DNA of 64,000 bases, taken from positions 2,356,001 through 2,420,000 of the forward strand of contig JACTVC010000003.1 of NCBI GenBank assembly GCA_018417955.1. The letters are read 5' to 3'. The notes below the pieces were generated by a model. The model was not told the DNA's origin and made no database searches. It was given only the letters and a program-made list of their open reading frames with translations. The DNA is from Laccaria trichodermophora. Lineage: Eukaryota > Basidiomycota > Agaricomycetes > Agaricales > Hydnangiaceae. Position numbers and translations under genes: made by a program. How positions within the stretch are numbered: the stretch's first letter is position 1; the number at the start of each line of letters is the position of its first letter. Of the stretch, positions 10,735-20,331 are shown one piece after another.

Positions 10735-12029
10735 ATCTATCGGTGCCTCGTGGTTTCCGGCTTGCAATAAGCTTGGGCCCCAGTCTTCAAATTTGTCTCA
10801 CTTGGTACGCTCTATTTCCCCATCCCGCGACGTTACAATTGGTCTGATCTATGATTATCTTTTTCCGTCGCAGATCTATCTACCATCTATCAGCACAACA
10901 ACTTCGAAATTCGCAATGCTGGGCTTTACTTTCGTCACGTTTTGCGGGGAATTCAATATATCAACGGACGGACGATACGGAACTTAAAAGATTGTAGATA
11001 GTGCCAATCCCATCAAGTGGCTGGGAGTCGGGACGGAGATGAAATCTAGATACACGCGCTCTTAGAGTTGTGCACGACGTCTGACTCACGAGACACGCAG
11101 TCCTGATAGCCTTACACGAGTTATTTGTATAACATTGCGACACGCTCGCGACATACTACTATTCAGGCTGATATGTTCAACGACTTGAACATCCTCAGCT
11201 TCTTTCTTCCACGAACAGCCTCAGCACCAAGCCGCCCCAATTCACATTCGATCATCGGATAATCTTGGCCGCCAAAAAAAAAACATATGCGGCCGTATAA
11301 TCACCTGAAACTTCATCGAATTGTCGCATCCACGTTTAGTGAATCGAGAACTTGAGTTATCTCTTTACTTCTTCAACATCTACTTTACACCGTGTCTAAA
11401 AATAGACTTCACATCCCAAAGGCTCATTTACTACGCGCACACAAAGGCAATTGAGGAACGTTGACCCATTGAACGGTGATAGACGGCTATGTATGGATCC
11501 GGTAGTGGTCTCGACTCGCTGACTACTTTATATTGACGTTCTCTCTTCAAGTTTAGTTCATGGATAAAAATGATATTATTCCGTCCCAAGTCGTGCTGGA
11601 GCGGAAGTCGTCCAATCTAGTAAATGAAAGAGTGGTGGTGAACGGTTGCGATGACATTGCATACTCCCACTCTCAAGTCATGATGTGCGCACACAACATC
11701 ATTCCGGATTTGAAAGAGCGTAAACTCCTGGTTATGTGCCCTGAAAACACCTTTAGATTCTTTCTGGCAACACCATCCTTTTCTGTGACTCTCATATACA
11801 ACGCGCAGAGAAAGCATGCTTGGGAAAACATTGAAAGGTCTCCGACTTCCGACACCATCGCCCAGGGCCGGCGAGATGGACATTCATACGTACAAATGTG
11901 ATAGAACGATCGCTGGGCCGTGGTTACTCGTTTTCAACTGTCGTTATCATCAGCATGAGTGGATAACTGAGAAAATTCATGAAATTCACTATCGATCAGA
12001 GAAGCTGAGGTCACAAGACGTCGGAATCA
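10735..12029. other. Gene-poor stretch
   Basis: No supported gene. A 113-codon frame at 11560-11901 overlaps equally long frames on the other strand, and no domain is visible. A run of nine A residues near 11274 is the only simple repeat noticed. Confidence 0.5.
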
Positions 12030-15005
12030 TCAAAAAAGCTGAGCTTGGTCGAGAGTCGAGACCTGTTTCGAAAATGGCAAAACTCTCCGAGGAACAAACA
12101 CAGGAACAGAAGCATCGAGCTTGCGTTGTACACCCTGAGAAATCGATGGCATTACTGAGGCAGCCCATGCAGGTGATACTTTAACCTCCATGATAGGGCT
12201 CGGAGCTGTCGAACGTTTTGAAGCCATTGGAAAAAACGCATCGGCCATGACAGATAACTTTCTGACCCCAGATCTCGTATTGCTGTCAATAGAAGTAGCT
12301 GCTAATGACTGCGATTGAAGTTTTGCGCCCGCCGCTGCAGATATTGGAGCGTCAGATAATTCATGGTGTGAACAACGGATTTGTTCACGATTTTCGGCCA
12401 ATTCCCCAAAGGGAGGATAAGTCAAAGAGGGACAGTGCGCTGAACAATCAAAAACCACGTCATCTTTTTGAGAGGTTGTTGGCGGTGATACTGGTGTTGG
12501 TAGATGAGATTGAAGAATGTCACAGATGTTTGATGGGGGTGTAACAGAAGGGATATCGATGTTCAAACTATTACGATTGAACCCAGCTGAGGGAATAAAT
12601 TCTGGTGAAGTTGGCTTGAGACGCAAGGGAACCAGTCGAGGCCGGATCTGGGTCTTTGGTAGCCGACCATTTACCTTGAACGGCAGTCCAGGAGTCAAAA
12701 TTGGGGTTCTGAGGAGAGTCGACGTACTGAGAGAACTCACCGTTTCAAAAGAATGCGTCGGGTCTTCCCCTGTAACTGGGTTGGAAGAATTCTTAGACGG
12801 TTCAAGTAAGGATTCGGCGGTCGTAAGTGGTGACACAGCCACACATGGTGCAAATGGTACTGCATGTGGATTTAAAGGCGATGGGGAGGGACTAATAGGT
12901 GTCGCCAGTCCATGAGTATAACGGACATTCCAGAAATCCAGATGCAGAGGGGAAGGTGTCGAAAAAGATCCCCTGGGAGGCCCTTTGTCATTCAAATCAT
13001 AGCTTTCTCGAAGCTCAGGACAAAGACTCCCAAGCGCACTTGATTCACGAGTGTCTCGGAAGTCTGGAGTTCCTACCCCCTCCTCGATAGATGGGGTAAA
13101 AGAGTCAACGACAGCATCTCCCGTCGCAGTCTTACTGAGTTCTTTCTCGAGCCAGGCTCTCGCGTTGAGAATGTTTTCATTGTCTACGATAAGTTGACGG
13201 CCTTCGTCGGCGACTGTTGATCTAGATTCTTCGAGGGAAGTACGCGCCCCTCGTAACGCGTTCTTGATCTCCCGAATTTTCATTCTTTCGGTTGGTTCCG
13301 GCGTCCGAGCTTTGGCAACCAACGCCCACATATTTTTCTCCTCGGTTGACCATACCCCCGGAGGAGGTAGGGCAGGCCATTCACCTCGTATGATGGCGAA
13401 CATTGCACCATGACCACGGTCATGAAAGGGGGGGTTGCCTGTGAAAATCTTATTCACAGTTAGACCGAGTGAGCATATATATATGCCACGCAAGCGTCTG
13501 ACCTCATAGATGGTGCAGGCGAAAGCATAAATGTCGCGTGGCTTCTCATCCTGATCAGATGTGGAATCAGGCCTCAAGATTTCAGGGGCGAGCCAACACA
13601 TTGAGCCTGCAATCCCCCCTGTGCTGCTATCGAGACGTTGCGATTGAGCGACGGATGCAAGGCCAAAGTCTGCCAAATAACAGACACCCTTGTCATTCAC
13701 CAGTATATTGGCCTGACGGAAGCTTTAGCTGTTTACACCACGATGATGGGAGCGTAAATTTACTCCTTTGATATCTTTATGTGTTATTGGGGGATCTAAG
13801 TGATGAAGATAATCTATTCCGGATGCAACCTCATAAATCTACCCTTTGATCAGCATGTTACTGGAAAGCGCTAAGGTGTATGTGACTCACAGAAACGAAT
13901 CGGTCGTGATTGGGGTGTTGTGACAGATATTTCATTATATTGCCATTGCTCATCCAAGGCGAAATGAGGCAGAAGCGCAAGCCGACAAGACTTTTGCTAA
14001 CTCCAAGGAATGGTAGAAGATTAGGGTGCGTTACTTGCCTCCAAACCAAGGCTTCGGAAGCAAATTTCTAACTCGAGAAATGAATCAGAATGAAATGCCA
14101 TCCAGAGCCACAATACCTTTTCCACCTTATGAGCATTCTCTGGTGAGTTGACGTACATCCGCAGCGCCTTTACGCAGATCGGCTTATTCCCGAGGTTCCC
14201 CGTATAGATGTCCTATGAAGCGCTGTTATCAAAGATTTATTTACAAGAAACTGGGAAAAGAACTTGCTGCAAACCCGCCACCTGATACGGCGTCGCCATC
14301 ATGAGTAACATCTGTCAAGAAAAACGAAAAGGGTAGTATCCCCCTCCTTGCTAGTCTATGTAAACATCGACTAGCATTTCGTCTGGATTCTGAATCAGAA
14401 AACGAGTCGTCTAGCTCCTGAGACCAATGTAAGGTGGCCACATACATAGGAATGTAAGGTGCACATACGTTCTGTAAAAGTTGAGAGATGGCGGAAAACC
14501 AGGCAGGGCTGGCTTCAGTTTCAAGGAGCTTAGTAATCCCCTGAGGTTCACTGAGGAGATTACGAAGCTCATGGTTGGTTTCTGGACTTGGCAATTTCAA
14601 ACCTGACACCAACACGATGCGAGAGACAAAAGGAGTTACGAGGACGAAGAAATCAAATTGGTCATGAAGATCAGCATTAATTTCAACCTGAAAACCCTTC
14701 GGTAATACGATATTTAAACCACGGAGAAGGTGACGCGACGATCGAAGCGAGCTTGCAATTTGGACAATGAGATTAGTGATCTTCAAGCTAAATATCGAAA
14801 GACTGACGTTGATTAACAGCATTGATATATATTATGGCAATTCTTACCTGTTGCGGTCTCTCCAAACGAGGTCGAATAAAAGGTGAAATAGTGGTATGGG
14901 ATCAGCATCGAGTTCGGAGAGTGCGCCTTTGAGACACTCTAGGTAAGCAATGCTGTCTGGTCCATTCAAAGACTGAACCTGGGCGGAATTCATGGACGCC
15001 GACAT
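12030..15005 (-). CDS. Tyrosine-kinase-like protein kinase, divergent, 867 aa
   Basis: Eight exons read high to low: 15005-14848, 14787-14469, 14417-14268, 14212-14117, 14067-13891, 13838-13764, 13712-13503 and 13448-12030. The 54 nt intron at 13449-13502 and the 51 nt intron at 14418-14468 are in frame and were inferred from the paralogues. Layout: ~225-residue helical N-terminal region, then a kinase domain with glycine loop (SGGGFADIY), retained beta-3 lysine (ICVKALRMY), HKDIKG in place of HRDxxxxN (Arg to Lys, Asp kept, followed by ANILV), DFGLAS, and the APE-equivalent WLAPE. About 400 C-terminal residues are Ser/Pro-rich and disordered. The intron after SGGGFA has a GC donor. It should phosphorylate Ser/Thr in the cytosol; substrate unknown. 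Start chosen by alignment with the paralogues; an upstream ATG at 15149 is possible. TKL kinases are expanded in mushrooms. Confidence 0.75.
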
Positions 15006-15876
15006 CCTGCTGGAGAGGCCTAGAGAAAAAAATCGCACCACCTCCGCAAGATCCAGGCGTGAGGCACGAAGCTTAATCGAAATTCCAAGCCGAGGAGTTG
15101 CCAGACCATTCGAGAAGTTGCACATCAAGGTCAAGCCAATCATTGTCAAGACCCAGTCGAAACCCTCAGGAATTGCCTGATTGTAAGCTGCATGTATGCC
15201 GCCATTAGAGGAGTAAAAATTGAGATTCGACGCAGTTGAAGTTGGTTAGACTCGGCAAAAACTGAGTGCAATTGCGACAACATCACGTGACAGCAGTCAA
15301 ACGTTCAACTTCAACTTGACAATGAAAGCGCCTCCAGACAAAAAGACCGCTTTCAGAAAACGATATGAATTCATGAATGCCGTCAAACAACTGTTACATA
15401 GATGAATAAATTTGACTGTGACTGTTTTCGCACAACCGAATGAGCAGAAATCGTGGAAGATCAATAAATTACTTAGAATATGCAACAACCAACTGTCCAG
15501 TGTTAATAAGGATAGGTTCTTGGGAAACGGTAAGCAATAGCACGTGCAAGAGTGGGATGTTAAGGGAGAGCGAATGATGTATATGCCGTGGGCGCTCGGC
15601 GGTTTAGCATATAACTCAAAAAGGAACGAATAGCGGGGAAAGTTACCAGTACTTCAACACTACATCGAGCGGGTGACCCGAGATACCAAGCTCCAAACAT
15701 CCTCCAAAATCACGTACAAAGCTTCAAGCCGAACGGGATTGACCAGATGGGCAGGTATCACTCCTCTCAATGACATAGAGTGGGCTTTGGGGGGGAACAA
15801 CAATTGCTCATAGAGGGGCCGGAGACGAGAGCGGAAGGCGTGGAGAATGGAATATCGTCAGCGTCACAGACGGCTG
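15006..15876. other. Intergenic; start of duplication unit A
   Basis: The left part is the upstream region of the kinase gene ending at 15005. From about 15503 the sequence (GGGAAACGGTAAGCAATAGC and onward) is homologous to the region from about 19982, so it forms the left end of the duplicated segment and the 3' flank of the next kinase. No gene seen. Confidence 0.65.
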
Positions 15877-18654
15877 CTATTCGGTCGACAAGGGATGGCA
15901 AGGCCGATAATTAGCTACGGAGACATCTTCGGATACTGGTGGTCCAATAAAGATTCGTCGAAGAGGAGAAGGAGATGCAGTTGAAGAAGTACTACGCCGT
16001 TTCGTTTGCATAGGCCTCATTCCCAGTGGACGTTTGGCCTTTGAAGATATTGATGGGGAGTGAACATTTGGATTAAGAGCGGGGGATGAGATAGAATGGT
16101 GTAATGGAGTGGCTTCGGACCCGTCAAGAGCCACATCAACAATCGGGAGTTTCTGTGAGTTAGATTTCCCAGAATCAAGTGAAAAGGAGGAAGATGGCTT
16201 TCGATTGGTCGAGATATTCAGGATGGAGGGATTACGAATGAAAGAGGCATAAACAGGTGTGCGTGGTGGCGTCGGAGGAAAGTCAGGTTGCATCTTCGCC
16301 GACGCTAAAATTGGACTCGTTGTATAGGTGGCCAAGTTGTGGGGTGTGTTCGGAAAATGAAAACCATAATTTTCGCTGTTGGGCGACTCCAATATTGGTA
16401 AGATCTGCGTTGAAGGAGTGTTGGGAGTGACAAGGCCTTGTGGGTGGCGAATGGTCATCAAGTTCAGGGGTGTGGGCGGTAATGGCCTCGATTTTGAAGA
16501 TCTCTGCACAAAATTCCCCATGGCGAGGACTGACCTCCCTCCAAGATCACTTGCAGGGGTGTCATAGGGTGACGGATCCTCACGTGCATACTGTTTGCGA
16601 TATCCTGAGTAAACTTGGCTAGCTGGTTGATTTCTTCTTGAGCGTGGTGGCGTCTTGAAATCGAAATGGTTATCGGCGAATCTAGACTAAGAACGAAATA
16701 AACTTACTGTTCTTCCAATGAGTGAGGCCGAATACCCGTAAAGCTCTTTATCAAGCCATACCCTAACTCTGTCGAGATCTCGAGCTGCCTCGCTCGCACT
16801 GTCAGTTTCTGGCGATGGAGAGGGCGAACCCCCCTGGGGTCCTTCAAGAGTTTTATCGCAGACAAGGTCTTTCAAGAAGTTTTTGATCTCCCTAATTTCA
16901 TATCGCTCCTCAGGATTTTCAACCCATGATTGCCCAACTAGAACCCATAGTTGCCGCTCTTCGTAAGTCCACGTCCCTTCTGGCGGTAACGGAGCCCTTT
17001 GCTTTTCAATTGAAACTTCGCGCATGACAGAAAAACTGTGGGGAAGGTCCCAGAAAGGAGGTTTCCCGGTGTAGATCTGATCAATGAGGTCAGCTTAGAG
17101 CCATTTAATACGGCCGATACTTGCTTCATAAATAGTGCAAGCCAGCGCGTATATATCGCCGGCTTTCGCGCCGTGAACTGATGGGCGCACTGGCTGCATG
17201 AGCTCAGGCGCGAGCCAACAAATTGATCCCTGGAGTCCAGGCGACTTATCCACTCGTTGTGAATCAAAAATAGAGGAGAGACCAAAGTCCGCCAGACAGC
17301 AGATACCTTCGTCAGTTACGAGCACGTTGGCCTAATCAAAAGTTTAAATAAAGGTTTTGATCGAAAGTGGGTAGAACGCACCCCTTTGATGTCCTTGTGT
17401 GTGATAGGGGGGTCAAGGGTGTGCAAATATTCTACTCCATCAACGATTTGACAGACCTGTATCATATCAATGTTGAAGAGACTAGTGCATTTTCCTGACA
17501 GATCAACGTACCGCAGCGAATCGATCATGGCGGGGGTTTTGTTTTAAGTAGGACATGATGTCACCCCTGTCCATCCAGAGCGAAATGAAGCAGAATCGGG
17601 GAGAAAACAATTCTGTGCTCGCTCCTATGAAAGGGAGAATATTTGGGTGTTTAAGTTGTCTCCAAACAAGAACCTCTGAACAAAATTCCTAAAGACGGCT
17701 TTAGCGCTCGTATTAATTAATGATCAACCACGAAAAAAATTACTTTGTATAGTTCTTCGCGTTCTACGGTAACAAACATACGCAAGACACGGAAACAGAA
17801 AACTGTACCCTGAATGCGATCCTTGTAGATGTCCTGACAATGAGACTCGTGAGAAACGAGCCCTCAAAACTGATGATGCAAAGCTCACGGCAAAGGCTCC
17901 TCCCCCCACCGCATGCTGCACTCCACTACTACCTTCACGTTTCAAATTGTTTAAGAACAATGAGGGCGGCAATATAGACCGCTTGGTCGCTAATTGTCGG
18001 AGAAATCGTAATGCTTTGCGCCTACAACGAGAAGCCGTCGCAGGATCCGTATCCGTGGTAGTGTCGTCCATGATCTAATCGGATATCAGCAAGTAAACAC
18101 CTCAAGATATAGTGGCTCCTCACAAATTGTAAAAGTTGAGAAAGGCATGTAGGATACTCATCCCCATACTTTCCGTCGTCCAACTTCAGTAGGTCCTCCA
18201 GCCCATGATCCAAAGAAAGCCAATCCCGAAGTTCTGCGGCAGAGCCTGGATTCGGTACATTCGACCCCGAGAAAGACCGTATCGTTGCGGCGGCGGGAGT
18301 TGCCCACACAAAGAGATCTACAATCTCAACTTTGTTGGAAAACTCAATTCTGTAGCCCTTCTTGAGCAGAGAATTGAACCCATGTAACAAAGGAGGGTTG
18401 GTCCTCAATATACACGCAATGGTAAGAGCTGATCGCTCAAAAACAGGGTTTGTGCTTTATCAAAAGAACTCAGCCAAAAGTTGAAGGGTAACGAAGCTCG
18501 ATCACCTTTCAGTCTCGATCCAACTACGGATTCGACGCAAAAAAGTAGCCAATGCCACTGAGTCGCCTGTAAAGTGCTGCTTGACACGTTTGAGATACTC
18601 CACTGCGTCCGGCGCATCGAGGGAACGAGCCTGTCGAGCAGAGCCCCAGGTCAT
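15877..18654 (-). CDS. Kinase-like protein (TKL type, beta-3 Lys replaced by Arg), tandem copy A, 786 aa
   Basis: Nine exons: 18654-18506, 18454-18124, 18074-17889, 17833-17744, 17688-17512, 17456-17382, 17331-17125, 17076-16708 and 16653-15877. They sum to 787 codons. A helical N-terminal region (MTWGSARQARSLDAPDAVEY, then a long leucine-rich stretch) precedes a kinase-like domain: glycine loop VGGGAFADIY, FCFRVLRMF at beta-3 where active kinases have VAIK-type Lys, WRQLKHPNILPFIG, HKDIKG-ANVLV, ADFGLSS and WLAPELM. The C-terminal ~300 residues are Ser/Pro-rich (RPLPPTPL, HPQGLVTPNTP). The intron after TIYE uses a GC donor. The Arg at beta-3 suggests weak or no ATP-dependent catalysis, though HKD and DFG aspartates remain. 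It is ~4.4 kb from its close sister at 20332-23050. Role unknown; signalling is inferred from the fold only. Confidence 0.75.
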
Positions 18655-19133
18655 CCGACATAAAAAATAGTCCGTATATGGACTTAAAATATGAGGATAT
18701 CGTCCAACTCGAGAGTGGAGGAGGAATAGATTGAGAATCACAGGTCGAGGGTTTTTGAGTGTATCCCTAATGCAGAAGTCCTCGTGTGATGCAGACCTCA
18801 GGCGCGTGTCCGTAGGGCTATAAATCCTCCTGAAGAAAGGTAGAACACAGAGGTGGCGAACTGAAAGCGCTCGCTGGTGGGCAACTTGAACTAGTATGTT
18901 CGTCTTCAGTTCCGTTCTCGATGACAACAAGCACTGGCATTGAGCTTTTACAGATCATTCGGCCATGGATGGGCTCTGCCTCGAGGTTACCGCGCGGTAA
19001 CTGGGAAGGGTTCATTCGGACAGGTCACAGGACGTTTGAGACGCTGAATGTTGTGGAAGGCTGGGAACATGCGGATGTATAGTGTCTGATAAGAGTCACT
19101 TGCAAGGAAAACAAATATTCGCAAAGCAATTCC
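18655..19133. promoter_or_regulatory. Divergent intergenic region, kinase copy A / reductase pseudogene
   Basis: Sequence homologous to 23051-23450, which separates the sister kinase from the intact reductase gene. It probably held a bidirectional promoter before the reductase copy decayed. No specific binding site was identified. Confidence 0.4.
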
Positions 19134-19745
19134 ATTTTTCAGAACGTAATCCTTTGGCACCTTTGCAGGTTCCCGTACAGGGTCATCTGATTCCTTTGAC
19201 GGTACACTCCATTTTTTGTTTTGTCGTTCATATTTTGGTTGTATTTTTTACATGTCGCTGTTTTCTGCTCGAATTGGCTATCTGACATCAGATGTGTCAT
19301 CGCGGATTCACATCCACCTTTGCCGTCGACCTCTGCTTTCGCTGAAGCACCAACCAAAGGTTTTTCCAGTACCGTTTAGCGCTGATCCAGGGGCAATAAT
19401 CTTTTTGGAATGACTTGAATCTCATTTCATTCGCCGCTTCCGGAATCCGCACAGTCCTGGCCGGTGCTAACATGACTGGTTCTACGCTTTGCCGAAATTT
19501 CGACACGTCCAGGAGTTCTCCACCTTGCGGTCAAGGACGACCTTACAGACGACCTTCTCTTAGATGCGCCGTCCCCTTCTTCCTTCTGTCAACCATCAGC
19601 CCACGACAACGCTTTACTCGCAGCCCGGTTGGTTTGCCTTGAGAAGGCAGCCATTATTTACGCATTCTACATACATCAAGAGCCACCTGTCGACGAGATT
19701 CCGGAAAGGGACATTCTCGCGACACTGTTGCCTTACTCTTCAAAT
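19134..19745 (+). pseudogene. Decayed 5' fragment of the sulfite reductase beta-subunit gene
   Basis: Matches about 23490-24110 of the intact gene: leader, start region and roughly the first 165 codons. Recognisable pieces in broken frames are LTSDV, HQPKVFPVPFSADPGAIIF, PFFLLST and [12 protein letters not shown]. Frameshifts fall before the HQPK block and after ADPGAII, and an 18-20 bp block encoding residues after STSAFAEA is missing. The bases before the start ATG read TTAC instead of the TTAG of the intact gene, so a putative leader-intron acceptor is also lost. About 90 percent of the gene was never copied. It cannot make reductase. Confidence 0.9.
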
Positions 19746-20331
19746 AGGCTGGTCCGAAAACCAAGATTTGCCCCTCCATACGGTGTACAATTTAGGGAAT
19801 GTAGCTTTTTCTCCCTGTCCTGTAGTCGCAGGGGACAGGGGTGTTCGTCGAAAGATGCCGAGCCACTGACGAGGTTTCGCTCCATACTTACCAGGAAGGG
19901 CGCTCGCGATAATGAGGAGAAGTTGAAGATCCTTGTAGTATGCATTATAAGAACAGCCACTGCCTCAAGGTTTGCCTCGGTCTTAATAGGGGTAAATGGT
20001 TGGGAAACGGTAAGCAATAGCAATGCCGTGGGCGCTGCGCGGTTCAGCATAAAATACAGAGGGAACGAAGTCACCAGTACTTCAGCACTACATTGAGCGC
20101 GCGATCCGAAATGAACATCCTCCAAAATCGCGTACAAAGCTTCAAGCCAAACGAGATTCAGATGGCAGGTATCACTCCTCCTTTCAAAGACATACGATAG
20201 GCCTTTAGGAGGAATAACGATTGCTGATGGAGGGGACAGAGACGAGAGCGTAAGGGGTGGGGAATGATATATTTTCTGTGTCGCAGACGGTTGGTATGCG
20301 GTCGACAAGAGATGGGAAAGTCGATAACTAG
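19746..20331. other. Junction between duplication units A and B
   Basis: Bases 19746-19980 match neither unit convincingly and may be leftover or divergent sequence at the breakpoint. From about 19982 the sequence repeats the region starting near 15503 and is the 3' flank of the next kinase gene. Confidence 0.55.

Larger units (their letters stand above)
15500..19745. repeat. Segmental tandem duplication, unit A
   Basis: Unit A carries the 3' flank and full kinase gene (15877-18654), its divergent promoter, and a broken copy of the 5' end of the sulfite reductase gene. Unit B (about 19980-24110) has the same order and orientation with the intact reductase. Intron positions and most intron bases are shared between units. 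The right breakpoint lies near 19745, where similarity to the reductase stops. Confidence 0.85.

Noticed and set aside
11560..11901. 113-codon plus-strand frame
   Set aside because: Equally long frames exist on the opposite strand and no feature distinguishes it from chance.
18655..18930. Upstream extension of kinase copy A to an earlier start
   Set aside because: The residues before MTWGSARQ lack counterparts in the first kinase, and the copy B start lies at the equivalent position.
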